Source: an uncultured Collinsella sp.
GTDB taxonomy: Bacteria > Actinomycetota > Coriobacteriia > Coriobacteriales > Coriobacteriaceae
DNA: 64,000 nt
Assembly (NCBI GenBank): GCA_958407465.1
Contig: CATYIV010000001.1
Location: 111,662 to 175,661, forward strand
Direction: 5' to 3'
Both the position numbers and the translations under genes were made by a program. The notes beneath the pieces were generated by a model that was given only the letters and a program-made list of their open reading frames with translations, searched no databases and was not told the DNA's origin. Shown here piece after piece: positions 35,382-45,055 of the stretch. How positions within the stretch are numbered: position 1 is the stretch's first letter; each line of letters starts with the position of its first letter.

Positions 35382-36317
35382 TTAGGCTTTTTTGGGTTTG
35401 TTGACGATGATGATGCCGCCGCAGACCAACAGCAGGGCAACGATGACGGTAACGGGGCTCGTGTCAGCGCCCTCGCCGAGCAGTAGCGCGCTCAGCAGCA
35501 CACCAAAGACGGGGTTCATAAAACCAAAGACCGAGACGCGGCTGACGGGGTTGACGGCAAGTAGGCGCGACCACAGCGAGTAGGCGACCGCGGAGATAAG
35601 CGCCATGTAGATGATGAGCGCGACGGCAGGGGCAATCGCCGTGGGGGAGAGCGCGCCACCCATCAAAGAGCCGATGGCGGTGAGGACCAGGCCGCCGACC
35701 AAGAACTGCCACCCGGCAAGCAAAACGCCGTCGTGCTCGCGCGAGAAGATGCCGATCAGGCAGGTCGAAAGGGCACCCGCGACGGTGGAGGCCAGGATGA
35801 AGCCCTCGCCGTCGAGCGTAAAGCCAAAGGTGCCGTCCGCGCCCGAAAGGTTGACGAGTGCGACGCCGGCAAAGCCCAGTACGCAGCCGAGCACCTTGGC
35901 CGTATTGAGCTTTTCGGTGCGAAACGCCAGAGCGGCAAAGAGGATAGCCAAGAAGTTGGCGCTGGCCTCGATGATGGAGCTTGACATAGCGCTTGCACGG
36001 GAGAGACCAAGGTAGAAAAAGAAGTACTGGCCAATGGTCTGGAAGAGCGACAAGATGCAGATGGGCTTGATATCACGGGCTTGCGGAACGAGCGGTCGGC
36101 GCTGGGCCACGCTCATGCCAACAATGACCAGCATGCCGGCAAGGGTGAAGCGCAGACCCGCGAAGAGCAGCTGCGAGGCGCTGTCGTGCGCGGGAATGCC
36201 AAAGAGGCCGTAGCCGATCTTGATGCAGGGGAAGGCGGAGCCCCAGAGCGCGCAGCAAACGAGACAGCCCAGGATGAGTCCGGGCAGGGTGGCGAGATAC
36301 GGCTTGCGGCTTTCCAT
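35382..36317 (-). CDS. EamA family (DMT superfamily) transporter
   Basis: 311 aa with ten predicted spans in two EamA repeats (~GCLVCCALWGSAFPCIKIGYG... and ~EGFILASTVAGALSTCLIGIFS...). EamA proteins are drug/metabolite exporters, often of amino acids. AAAGGAC precedes the ATG at 36317; a longer frame has no binding site. It lies between two terminators, so it is transcribed alone. Substrate is unknown. Confidence 0.85.
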   Translation of the reverse strand: MESRKPYLATLPGLILGCLVCCALWGSAFPCIKIGYGLFGIPAHDSASQLLFAGLRFTLAGMLVIVGMSVAQRRPLVPQARDIKPICILSLFQTIGQYFFFYLGLSRASAMSSSIIEASANFLAILFAALAFRTEKLNTAKVLGCVLGFAGVALVNLSGADGTFGFTLDGEGFILASTVAGALSTCLIGIFSREHDGVLLAGWQFLVGGLVLTAIGSLMGGALSPTAIAPAVALIIYMALISAVAYSLWSRLLAVNPVSRVSVFGFMNPVFGVLLSALLLGEGADTSPVTVIVALLLVCGGIIIVNKPKKA

Positions 36318-36342
36318 GATGTCCTTTCTACATGCGCGAAGC

Positions 36343-36379
36343 AAAAAAGAACCCGCCACCGGATGTGTCGGTGGCGGGT
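36343..36379 (-). terminator. Terminator downstream of purL
   Basis: A perfect 10-bp stem ACCCGCCACC / GGTGGCGGGT with a 9-base loop. On the minus strand it is followed by TCTTTTTTG, 38 bp past the purL stop. Confidence 0.8.
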
Positions 36380-36416
36380 GATACTACCCGAAGGGATTGT
36401 ACCCGATGGGAAAGGT

Positions 36417-39400
36417 TTAGGCGAAGTAGGCTACGCCGCTCTCAAAGATCGGCATGAACTTGTCGCCGGGGACATGCTCGGGCACGTTACGGTACAGGTT
36501 GTCGCCGCGACGCTCAGCATGGCCCATCTTGCCCAGGACGCGGCCGTCGGGGCTCGTGATGCCCTCGATGGCGAGTGCGGAGCCGTTGGGGTTGACGGAG
36601 AGGTCCATGCTGGGCTTTCCGTCCTCGCCCACGTACTGCGTGGCGACCTGGCCATTGGCGATGAGCTGGGCGAGTACCTCGTCGTTGGCGACAAAGCGGC
36701 CCTCGCCGTGGCTGATGGCGACGGTGTAGGGGTCGTCGAGGCTGCACTGCGACAGCCACGGGGACAGGTTGGACGAGATGCGGGTGCGCACCAGGCGGCT
36801 CTGATGGCGACCGATGGTGTTGAACGTCAGCGTGGGCGCATCGGGCGTGGCGTCGACGATGTCGCCGTAGGGCACCAGGCCGAGCTTGACCAGGGCCTGG
36901 AAGCCGTTGCAGATGCCCAGCATCAGGCCATCGCGGGCCTTGAGCAGGTCGCGGACTGCCTCGGTGACCTCGGGAGCGCGGAAGAACGCCGTAATGAACT
37001 TGGCAGAGCCGTCGGGCTCGTCGCCGCCCGAGAAGCCGCCGGGGATCATGACGATCTGGCTTGCACGGATGCGGCGGGCAAGCTCGTGGGTGCTCTCGGC
37101 GACCGCCTCGGGCGTGAGGTTGTTGATCACGAAGGTGTCGGCCTCGGCACCGGCGGCACGGAAGGCGCGGGCGCTGTCGTACTCGCAGTTGTTGCCGGGG
37201 AACACGGGGATGATCACGCGCGGGCGGGCGATCTTGGCGCCGCCGTACACGTGGATGTCCTTGGCGCGGAAGTCGATGGTCTCGACCTCGGGGGTCTCGC
37301 CGGCGCTGCGGTAGGCGAAGACGCCCTCGATGCCGCTCTCCCAGGCCTCCTGGAGCTCGGAGAGCTCGATGATCTCGGAGCCGGTGTCGATGACATAGCC
37401 CTCGACGGTGGTACCAAGGGGCTCGACGACAACGCCGTCGGCGACCTCGGGCAGCTCGGCATCCTCGGCGAGCTCGACGATAAAGCTGCCGTAGAGCGGG
37501 GTGAAGAGGCTCTCCACGTCTACATCCTCGGCAAGCTCGATACCGATCTGGTTGCCGACGCACATCTTAAAGAGGCTCTCGGCGCCGCAGCCGTAGCCGG
37601 GCGTGGAGACGGCCAGGGCTGCGCCGGTGGCGGTGAGCGCCTCGACGGCGTCAAACGCGGCGAGCAGCTGATGGGCGTCGGGGCGGTAGTCCTCGCCATA
37701 GGTGGCGGGGGCGATGCGGACGACGCGGTGCGTGAGGCCCTTGAACTCAGGGGAGACGGCGCGGGCGGCCTTACCCACAGCGACAGCGAAGCTGATCAGG
37801 GTCGGCGGAACGTTGAGCTCGCCGGCTTCGTCCTCAAACGAGCCACTCATGGAGTCCTTGCCGCCGATGGCGCCGGCACCCAGGTCGACCTGAGCCATAA
37901 GGGCGCCCAGGACGGCAGCCATGGGCTTGCCCCAGCGCTCGGCCTCGGTGCGCAGGCGCTCGAAGTACTCCTGGAAGGAGAGGTAGGCGCGCTTGTGCTC
38001 AAAGCCAGCGGCCACGAGCTTGGCGATGGATTCGACCACGGACAGATAGGCGCCCGCAAACTGGTCGGCCTCCATCAGATAGGGGTTGAAGCCCCATGCC
38101 ATGGCACTCGCCGTGGTGGTCTCGCCGTCCACGGGGAACTTGGCGACCATGGCCGAGCTGGGGGTGAGCTGCGTCTTGCCGCCAAAAGGCATGAGCACGG
38201 TTGCGGCACCGATGGTGGAGTCGAAGCGCTCGGAAAGGCCCTTGTTGGAGGCGACGTTGAGGTCGGTGACAAGCGAGGTCATGCGCTCGACAAGTGTGGT
38301 GCCGGCCCAGCTGGGCTGCCACACGCTGCGGGCGCACACGTGGGCGACCTGGTGCTTGGGCGCGCCGTTGGAGTTGAGGAACTCGCGGGATAGGTCGACG
38401 ATGGCGACACCGTTCCAGGCCATGCGCATGCGCGGCTCGGCGGTAACCTCGGCGATAACGGTCGCCTCCAGGTTCTCCTCGGCGGCGTAGCCCATGAACT
38501 CCTCGACGTCGCCGTCGGCGACGGCGCAGGCCATGCGCTCCTGGGACTCGGAGATAGCGAGCTCGGTGCCGTCCAGGCCGTCGTACTTTTTGGTCACGGT
38601 GTCCAGGTCGACATACAGGCCGTCGGCAAGCTCGCCCACGGCGACCGAGACGCCGCCGGCGCCAAAGTCGTTGCAGCGCTTGATCAGACGGCAGGCGTCG
38701 CCGCGGCGGAACAGACGCTGCAGCTTGCGCTCGACCGGGGCGTTGCCCTTCTGGACCTCGGCGCCCGAGGTCTCGATGGACTCGGTGTTCTGGGTCTTGG
38801 AGGAGCCGGTGGCGCCACCGATGCCGTCACGGCCGGTGCGGCCACCCAGCAGGATGATCTTGTCGGTGGGGGCGGGGCACTCGCGACGAACGTGGTTTGC
38901 CGGGGTAGCGCCCACGACGGCGCCGACCTCCATGCGCTTGGCCACGTAACCGGGGTGATAGAGCTCGTTGACCTGACCGGTGGCAAGGCCGATCTGGTTG
39001 CCGTAGCTGGAGTAGCCGGCGGCAGCGGTGGTCACGAGCTTGCGCTGCGGCAGCTTGCCCTCGAGGGTCTCAGACACGGGGACGGTGGGGTCGCCGGCGC
39101 CGGTGACACGCATGGCCTGGTACACGTAGCTGCGGCCCGAGAGCGGGTCGCGGATGGCGCCGCCCACGCAGGTGGCGGCACCGCCGAAGGGCTCGATCTC
39201 GGTCGGGTGGTTGTGGGTCTCGTTCTTAAACAGGAACAGCCAGTCCTGGTCCTCGCCGTCGACATCGACCTTCACCTTGACGGTGCAGGCGTTGATCTCC
39301 TCGGACTCATCGACATCGGTCATGACGCCGGTCTTCTTAAGGTACTTGGCGCCGATGGTGCCCATGTCCATGAGGCAGACGGGCTTGGCGTCGCGACCGA

Positions 39401-40163
39401 GCTCGTGGCGCATCTCCATGTAGCGGTCGAAGGCCTGCTGCACCACGGCGTCGTCGATCGTCACGTCGTCCAGGACGGTGCCGAAGGTGGTGTGACGGCA
39501 GTGATCGGACCAGTAGGTGTCGATCACGCGGATTTCGGTGATGGTGGGGTCGCGGTCCTCATCGCGGAAGTACTGCTGGCAGAAGGCGATGTCCGCCTCG
39601 TCCATGGCAAGGCCGCGCTCGGCGATAAAGGCGGCAAGGCCGGCCTCGTCGAGCTCGCGGAAACCGTCGAGCACTTCGACAGGCTGCGGCTCGGGTGTCT
39701 TCATGTACAGCGTTTCGGGCAGGTCGAGCGAGGCGATGCGCGCTTCGACGGGGTTCACCACGTAGTGCTTGATGGCTTCGATGGCGGCCTCGTCCAGGGC
39801 GCCCAAGATCATATAGACCTTGGCGGAGCGCACGGCGGGGCGCTCGCCCTGGCTGATGAGCTGCACGCACTCGCTGGCGGAGTCGGCGCGCTGGTCAAAC
39901 TGGCCAGGCAGGAATTCGACGGCAAAGACGGCGCCATCGCTTGCGGGGAGCTCGTCGTAGGTCACATCGACCTGGGGCTCGCTAAAGACGGTCGGCACGC
40001 AGGAGCGGAAAAGCTCCTCGTCGATGCCCTCGACGTCGTAGCGGTTGATGATCCTCAGGGCCTCGATGCCCTTGATGCCGAGAATTTCGGTCAGCTCGCC
40101 CTTGAGCTGCTGAGCCTCGACGTCGAACCCGGGTTTCTTCTCCACGTAGATACGAGAGACCAT
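36417..40163 (-). CDS. purL: Phosphoribosylformylglycinamidine synthase (single-chain FGAM synthase)
   Basis: 1248 aa. It converts FGAR, glutamine and ATP to FGAM in purine biosynthesis. The N-terminal part has the PurS-like and linker regions (IYVEKKPGFD; YWSDHCRHTTF), then two ATP-grasp-like synthase halves (NETHNHPTEIEPFGGAATCVGG). The C-terminal glutaminase (PurQ-like) has FPGNNCEYD, the catalytic Cys in LGICNGFQAL (~1083) and ISHGEGRF. The fused architecture and length match clostridial and actinobacterial PurL. The ATG at 40163 was chosen over an upstream frame because AGGAACC precedes it and the N-terminus is family-like. It lies in a single-gene unit. No purine riboswitch was seen upstream. 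Confidence 0.95.
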   Translation of the reverse strand: MVSRIYVEKKPGFDVEAQQLKGELTEILGIKGIEALRIINRYDVEGIDEELFRSCVPTVFSEPQVDVTYDELPASDGAVFAVEFLPGQFDQRADSASECVQLISQGERPAVRSAKVYMILGALDEAAIEAIKHYVVNPVEARIASLDLPETLYMKTPEPQPVEVLDGFRELDEAGLAAFIAERGLAMDEADIAFCQQYFRDEDRDPTITEIRVIDTYWSDHCRHTTFGTVLDDVTIDDAVVQQAFDRYMEMRHELGRDAKPVCLMDMGTIGAKYLKKTGVMTDVDESEEINACTVKVKVDVDGEDQDWLFLFKNETHNHPTEIEPFGGAATCVGGAIRDPLSGRSYVYQAMRVTGAGDPTVPVSETLEGKLPQRKLVTTAAAGYSSYGNQIGLATGQVNELYHPGYVAKRMEVGAVVGATPANHVRRECPAPTDKIILLGGRTGRDGIGGATGSSKTQNTESIETSGAEVQKGNAPVERKLQRLFRRGDACRLIKRCNDFGAGGVSVAVGELADGLYVDLDTVTKKYDGLDGTELAISESQERMACAVADGDVEEFMGYAAEENLEATVIAEVTAEPRMRMAWNGVAIVDLSREFLNSNGAPKHQVAHVCARSVWQPSWAGTTLVERMTSLVTDLNVASNKGLSERFDSTIGAATVLMPFGGKTQLTPSSAMVAKFPVDGETTTASAMAWGFNPYLMEADQFAGAYLSVVESIAKLVAAGFEHKRAYLSFQEYFERLRTEAERWGKPMAAVLGALMAQVDLGAGAIGGKDSMSGSFEDEAGELNVPPTLISFAVAVGKAARAVSPEFKGLTHRVVRIAPATYGEDYRPDAHQLLAAFDAVEALTATGAALAVSTPGYGCGAESLFKMCVGNQIGIELAEDVDVESLFTPLYGSFIVELAEDAELPEVADGVVVEPLGTTVEGYVIDTGSEIIELSELQEAWESGIEGVFAYRSAGETPEVETIDFRAKDIHVYGGAKIARPRVIIPVFPGNNCEYDSARAFRAAGAEADTFVINNLTPEAVAESTHELARRIRASQIVMIPGGFSGGDEPDGSAKFITAFFRAPEVTEAVRDLLKARDGLMLGICNGFQALVKLGLVPYGDIVDATPDAPTLTFNTIGRHQSRLVRTRISSNLSPWLSQCSLDDPYTVAISHGEGRFVANDEVLAQLIANGQVATQYVGEDGKPSMDLSVNPNGSALAIEGITSPDGRVLGKMGHAERRGDNLYRNVPEHVPGDKFMPIFESGVAYFA

Positions 40164-40347
40164 TGGTTCCTGCCTTCCTGATCGGTTGGGCGTACGGTAC
40201 GGTATGCGGCAGCGGTCGGTTTGCGGGGTCTGCCCTGCGGTCGCCTTGAGCCACATGTTTGTAAACCTCACTATGATACGACAGCTCGCGGCGCGTTGAG
40301 GACGGCGAGGGTGCTACAGTGAAGCGCAAACAAGAGAAAGGCATCAC

Positions 40348-41910
40348 ATGGCATTCGTTTCGCTCGCCATCATCGCACTCGTGGCCTTCGCAAGCCCCTT
40401 CATCGCCTCGGCGATTCCCGGAAAACCCGTTCCCGAGACCGTCTTTTTGCTCGTGCTCGGCGCGGTGCTGGGACCCCATATGCTCGGCGTCATCCATGTA
40501 GATGCCGAGGTCTCGCTTGTGTCCGAGCTCGGCCTGGCCTTTTTGTTCCTGCTTGCCGGCTTTGAGATCGACCCCAAGAGCATTACGGGCGTCGAGGGGC
40601 GCTACGGCTTGGCGACGTGGGTCGTCACGTTTGGTATCGCCTGGCTTGCCGTGCGCTTTACCCCGTGGTTCTCGGTCAGTCATTTCGACGGCATCGCCGT
40701 GACGCTTGCCCTCACTTCTACGGCGCTCGGCACGCTCGTGCCCATCATGCGTGAGCGCTCGCTCATCGGCACGCGTGTGGGCGACTCGATTCTCGCGTAT
40801 GGCACTTGGGGCGAGCTCGGTCCCGTGCTCGCCATGTCGGTGCTGCTGTCTGCTCGCACTGGCATCCAAACGCTCGTAATCCTTGGCTTGTTTGCGGTGG
40901 TTTGCGTGTTGCTGGCCGTGGTCCCAAGCCGCTCCAAGCGCGTCGGCAGCCGCTTCTTTGCGTTTGTCGAGGAGCGTGCCGATACCACGTCGCAGACCTT
41001 CGTGCGCCTGACGGTGCTCATCCTGGTCACGCTCGTGGCGTTCTCGGCCGTCTTTGATCTCGACATCGTGTTGGGTTCTTTTGCCGCCGGCTTTGTCCTG
41101 CGCTATATCATCCCCGAGGGCAACCATACGCTCGAGACCAAGCTCGACGGCCTGGCCTACGGCTTTTTGATTCCGGTGTTCTTTACCGTATCGGGCGCAA
41201 AGATCGACCTGACGGCCGTGGCGTCACGCCCCGGGCTGCTCGCGGGCTTTATCGTGGCGTTGCTTATCATTCGCGCCGTGCCCATTCTCATCTCTATGAG
41301 CATTTGTCCTGCGACGCGCGATGTGTCGGCGTATGGTCGCATTACCGTGGCCCTGTACTGCACCACGGCCCTGCCGATCATCGTTGCCGTGACGAGCGTT
41401 GCCGTCAACGCGGGCGCGCTGTCGCAAGATATTGCGTCGGTCATGGTTGCCGCCGGTGCCATCACGGTGTTCTTGATGCCATTGCTCGCGCAGCTCTTCT
41501 ACCGCGTGGTCGATGCCGCGCCGGTCGCCGCCGTGGCAGAGGTTGCCGAGCATCCATCCGATGCGCTCGATATCCTGCGCGCTCATCACGATTTGGCGAG
41601 TCTGCTCGCACGAGAGCACGAGCTGCTGACCTCGCATGGACATGGTCGCGTATTCGAGGGCCTGCCTACGCTCGATACGATTGCCGAGCGTCTTTCCGCC
41701 GAGGCGGCGAGCGGCCACATCGATGCCCGCATTGTGGACGCGGCGCGCCTGCTTGCCGATAAGACCTATGGTGATGAGGTTGACCCGTCCGAGCTGACTC
41801 CGCGTGAGCGCCGCCGCCTGGAGCGCGCCAAGCTCGCCGTGCGCGAATACCGCCGCCGCATGCTGGAGCTCTATGCAAGAGAAGAAGCCGAGGACGACGA
41901 CGGCAAGTAG
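40348..41910 (+). CDS. Cation:proton antiporter (CPA2 family) with cytoplasmic C-terminal extension
   Basis: 520 aa. About twelve spans fill residues 1-385 (FLLVLGAVLGPHMLG, LAFLFLLAGFEIDP, LALTSTALGTLVPIM, FDLDIVLGSFAAGFVLR), matching the CPA2 monovalent cation/proton antiporter family. The remaining 130 residues form a soluble, charged, helix-rich tail ending in DDDGK; no RCK (TrkA-N) domain is evident. The gene stands alone and ends before a bidirectional terminator. Probably exchanges Na+ or K+ for H+. Confidence 0.85.
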   Translation: MAFVSLAIIALVAFASPFIASAIPGKPVPETVFLLVLGAVLGPHMLGVIHVDAEVSLVSELGLAFLFLLAGFEIDPKSITGVEGRYGLATWVVTFGIAWLAVRFTPWFSVSHFDGIAVTLALTSTALGTLVPIMRERSLIGTRVGDSILAYGTWGELGPVLAMSVLLSARTGIQTLVILGLFAVVCVLLAVVPSRSKRVGSRFFAFVEERADTTSQTFVRLTVLILVTLVAFSAVFDLDIVLGSFAAGFVLRYIIPEGNHTLETKLDGLAYGFLIPVFFTVSGAKIDLTAVASRPGLLAGFIVALLIIRAVPILISMSICPATRDVSAYGRITVALYCTTALPIIVAVTSVAVNAGALSQDIASVMVAAGAITVFLMPLLAQLFYRVVDAAPVAAVAEVAEHPSDALDILRAHHDLASLLAREHELLTSHGHGRVFEGLPTLDTIAERLSAEAASGHIDARIVDAARLLADKTYGDEVDPSELTPRERRRLERAKLAVREYRRRMLELYAREEAEDDDGK

Positions 41911-41950
41911 CAAGGAATGTCGGGATACGGGTTCCGTCCAAATAATAGAA

Positions 41951-41989
41951 GGCGCGCTGTCTGCGGTTGATGCAGACAGCGCGCCTTTT
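41951..41989. terminator. Bidirectional terminator between antiporter and hom
   Basis: A perfect 14-bp stem GGCGCGCTGTCTGC / GCAGACAGCGCGCC with a 7-base loop, followed by TTTTGCG on the plus strand; TTCTATT lies on the minus side. It separates convergent genes. Confidence 0.8.
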
Positions 41990-42022
41990 GCGTTGAGCTT
42001 CGTTGAGGTTCGAAGTAGTGGA

Positions 42023-43366
42023 CTAGTTGGCCATAACGCCTTCGGTCCAGGCCTCGACGTCCTCGATGCGCAGGACGTTGGCGACCTCGGCCACGCAGTC
42101 GACGCTGGCAAGCTCGGCGGCGGCAGCCTGGACGTCCTTCTCGAGCGCGCGGTGCGTCAGGAAGATGACCGAGCAGGCATCGCTAACGCCCGACTTGCCG
42201 TCCTCGACCTGGTTGATGAGCGAGATCGAGATGTTGTGCTTGGCAAAGATATCGACCGTCTCGGACAGGGCGCCCACGCGGTCGGCGACCTTCAGGCGCA
42301 CATAGTACTTGGTCTGGAGCTCGTCCATGGGCTTAAAGGCGAGGTTGTGGCCATAGGGCTCAATCTCGGGCAGCGGAGCCACGCCGCGGCTGATCTGCTC
42401 GGAGAGCGACAGGATATCGCCCACGACGGCGCTTGCGGTGGGGAAGGAGCCTGCGCCGGCACCGTAGAACATAGTCTCGCCCACGGCGTCGCCTACCACG
42501 TAGACAGCGTTCATGGCGCCGTTGACCTTGGCAAGCATGTGGTCGGCGGGGATCAGCGTGGGATGCACGCGGACGTCGACACCGGCGTCGGTGTTGCGGG
42601 CGATACCGAGCAGCTTAATGGTGTAGCCGAGCTCGCGGGCCTGGGCGATGTCCTCGGCGCCGATGGTACGGATACCCTGCTGGTACACATCGTCGGTGGT
42701 AACGCGGGTGCCAAAGCCGATGGAGGCGAGGATGGCCGTCTTGCTGGCGGCGTCGAAGCCGTCGACGTCGGCGGACGGGTCGGCCTCGGCATAGCCCTTG
42801 GCCTGCGCGTCGGCAAGCACGTCGGCGTAATCGGCGCCCTCGGCGTCCATGCGCGACAGGATGTAGTTGGTGGTGCCGTTGAGAATGCCGGCGATGGTCA
42901 GGATTTTGTTGCCCACCAAGTCGTGCTCGAGCGTGCTCACGATGGGGATGCCACCGCCGCAGCTGGCCTCGCACTTAATCTGCACGCCGCATGCGCGCGC
43001 CTTCTCGGCAAGCGTCTCGACGTGACGGCCCAGCAGGGCCTTGTTGGCAGAGACGACGTGCTTGCCGTGCTCAAAGGCAGTGGTGAAGATTTCGGTTGCG
43101 GGATGCTCGCCACCGATCAGCTCGACGACGATATCGACGGCGGGGTCGGTGACGACGTCGTGCCAGTCGCTCGTAAAGGCCTCGCGCTCAATACCGGCGG
43201 CTTCGGCCTGCTCCCAGGCAAGCGCGCAGGCGCGGGTCAGCTTAAGGTCGATGCCGTAGGCGGCCAGGTACTCATCGTGGTGGCTCTTGATCAGACGGGC
43301 CACGCCGCCGCCGACGGTTCCCAGACCGATCAGGCCGACGTTCACGGTGCGCAGGGGTTCGCTCAT
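42023..43366 (-). CDS. hom: Homoserine dehydrogenase with ACT domain
   Basis: 447 aa. NAD(P)H-dependent reduction of aspartate semialdehyde to homoserine in the Thr/Met pathway. It has the Rossmann motif GLIGLGTVGGG (~11-21), KALLG, the substrate region GGGIPIV, NGTTNYIL, and a C-terminal ACT domain (~355-430, KVADRVGALSETVDIF) that would give allosteric threonine control. AAGGAGC precedes the ATG. It is a single gene. Confidence 0.93.
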   Translation of the reverse strand: MSEPLRTVNVGLIGLGTVGGGVARLIKSHHDEYLAAYGIDLKLTRACALAWEQAEAAGIEREAFTSDWHDVVTDPAVDIVVELIGGEHPATEIFTTAFEHGKHVVSANKALLGRHVETLAEKARACGVQIKCEASCGGGIPIVSTLEHDLVGNKILTIAGILNGTTNYILSRMDAEGADYADVLADAQAKGYAEADPSADVDGFDAASKTAILASIGFGTRVTTDDVYQQGIRTIGAEDIAQARELGYTIKLLGIARNTDAGVDVRVHPTLIPADHMLAKVNGAMNAVYVVGDAVGETMFYGAGAGSFPTASAVVGDILSLSEQISRGVAPLPEIEPYGHNLAFKPMDELQTKYYVRLKVADRVGALSETVDIFAKHNISISLINQVEDGKSGVSDACSVIFLTHRALEKDVQAAAAELASVDCVAEVANVLRIEDVEAWTEGVMAN

Positions 43367-43618
43367 AGATAGCTCCTTCGTGCATCTTATAGATGGATTA
43401 ACCGATTACAGGTTGAGTGCATTCTAGCGTGAACCGAGAGCACGTGCTCGCCAGGCAACAGGAGTCGCACAAAACGGCACCCCCGAAACGCTGCGGAAAC
43501 ATTGGAAACATGCTCGCTACATACGGAACTCGGTAACAAACTGTCAACGTTTGCACCATAAGGTTTGCCCCGTACCGCAAGACGGCCGCACCGAGGCCAG
43601 CGAAAAAAGGGGGACACC

Positions 43619-44785
43619 ATGTTCAACATCAACAGCACGCTCAGCCGTAGGAACTTTCTCGCCGGCGCCGCGGCGCTCGGCACCGCCGCCGCACTCGCTG
43701 GTTGCTCGTCGGGTGGCTCGGATGGCGGCTCCGCCGATGATGGCAAGACCTTCAAGATCGGTGTCATCGGCCCTCTGACCGGCGCCGCGGCAACCTATGG
43801 CGTTTCGGCCGAGAAGGGTGCCAAGCTCGCCGCCAAGGATTTCTCGACCAAGGACCTCAAACTCTCGCTTAAGTCCGAGGACGATGTCGCCGACGGTGAG
43901 AAGGCCATCAACGCCTTCAATACCCTGTGCGACTGGGGCATGCAGGCACTCGTCGGCCCCGTTACCACCGGTGCCGCCGTCGCCGTCTCGGGCGAGATCG
44001 CCGACGATATGCTCATGGTCACGCCTTCGGCCTCGTCGCTCGACGTCACCAAGGATAAGACCACGGTCTTTCAGGTTTGCTTCACCGATCCCACCATGGG
44101 CGCCAGCGCCGCGAAGTTCTTGGCCGAGAAGTGCGCGGATGCCAAGATCGCCCTGTTCTACAACTCCGGCGATACGTATAGCTCGGGCGTTGCCGACGCT
44201 TTTGCCGAGCAGGCCAAGGCGTCCAAGCTCGACATCGTCGATACCGAGACCTTCAAGGACGATTCCTCCACGAGCTTTACCAACCAGCTCACCAAGGCCA
44301 AGGAGGCCGGCGCCACGCTTATCTTTGCCCCGATCTATTACACGCCGGCGTCCGTCCTGCTCAAGAACGCCAAGGACATGGGCTACGACATGACCCTCAT
44401 GGGCACCGACGGCATGGACGGCCTGCTCTCCGTCGAGGGCTTCGATACCTCTCTTGCCGAGGGCGTGCTGCTCATGACCCCGTTCTCTGCCGACGATGAG
44501 AAGAACGCCGACTTCGTCAAGGCATATAAGGAAGCCTACGACGAGACGCCCAACCAGTTTGCTGCCGATGCTTATGACTGCGTCCACGCGATTGTCGAGG
44601 CAATCGATAGGGCGGGCATCGATATTGCGGCCGATGGCGCCGACATCGCCGGCGATCTTGCCCGTGCCATGCGCAAGATCAAGATTGAGGGCCTGACGGG
44701 CGAGCTGACGTGGAATGACAAGGGCCAGGTCGAAAAGCCCGCTACGGCTTATGTGATCCAGGACGGCAAGTACATCGCCGCCTAA
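43619..44785 (+). CDS. livK: Branched-chain amino acid ABC transporter substrate-binding lipoprotein (paralogue 1)
   Basis: 388 aa, Periplasmic Binding Protein type 1 fold. A twin-Arg-like signal (SRRNFLAG) runs into a lipobox (LAGC, Cys29), so it is a lipid-anchored receptor. The body shows FKIGVIGPLTGAAA, ALVGPVTTGAAVAV, FYNSGDTYSSGV and SFTNQLTKAKEAG. GGGGG precedes the ATG at 43619; the upstream frame is unlikely. A second, closely related copy follows after 270 bp, then LivHMGF. It captures branched-chain amino acids or a similar substrate for import. Confidence 0.9.
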   Translation: MFNINSTLSRRNFLAGAAALGTAAALAGCSSGGSDGGSADDGKTFKIGVIGPLTGAAATYGVSAEKGAKLAAKDFSTKDLKLSLKSEDDVADGEKAINAFNTLCDWGMQALVGPVTTGAAVAVSGEIADDMLMVTPSASSLDVTKDKTTVFQVCFTDPTMGASAAKFLAEKCADAKIALFYNSGDTYSSGVADAFAEQAKASKLDIVDTETFKDDSSTSFTNQLTKAKEAGATLIFAPIYYTPASVLLKNAKDMGYDMTLMGTDGMDGLLSVEGFDTSLAEGVLLMTPFSADDEKNADFVKAYKEAYDETPNQFAADAYDCVHAIVEAIDRAGIDIAADGADIAGDLARAMRKIKIEGLTGELTWNDKGQVEKPATAYVIQDGKYIAA

Positions 44786-45055
44786 GTGCATATACATCGA
44801 GACCGGCGGGCCGTCTTATTCAGGGCAAGGACGCCTGTAACAGAACGGAAACATTACTTTCACACAATAAAGTGGCTAAACTGCATAAACCGACAGAAAT
44901 ACGCAGAATTATGGATAAATTGGCAAAACAAAAGAATAGTTGAAATAATCGCCACTTTTCTCAACTAAAGCGTCTACTATTTTGCGAACGCCGAACACGG
45001 CGAAGGATGGCCTGTCGGGTAACCGAAACCCGACGAGATTTGAGAGGAGAGCCGC

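Noticed and set aside
36081..38393. Long plus-strand frame (770 aa) opposite purL
   Set aside because: It is antisense to a clear purL and has Gly/Ala/Val/Asp/Leu/His-biased sequence from GC-rich codons, with no domain.
40164..40347. Purine riboswitch upstream of purL
   Set aside because: No conserved purine riboswitch core or typical three-way junction was seen in the divergent gap.
41804..43372. Long plus-strand frame (522 aa) opposite hom
   Set aside because: Antisense to a homoserine dehydrogenase with all motifs; no family similarity.
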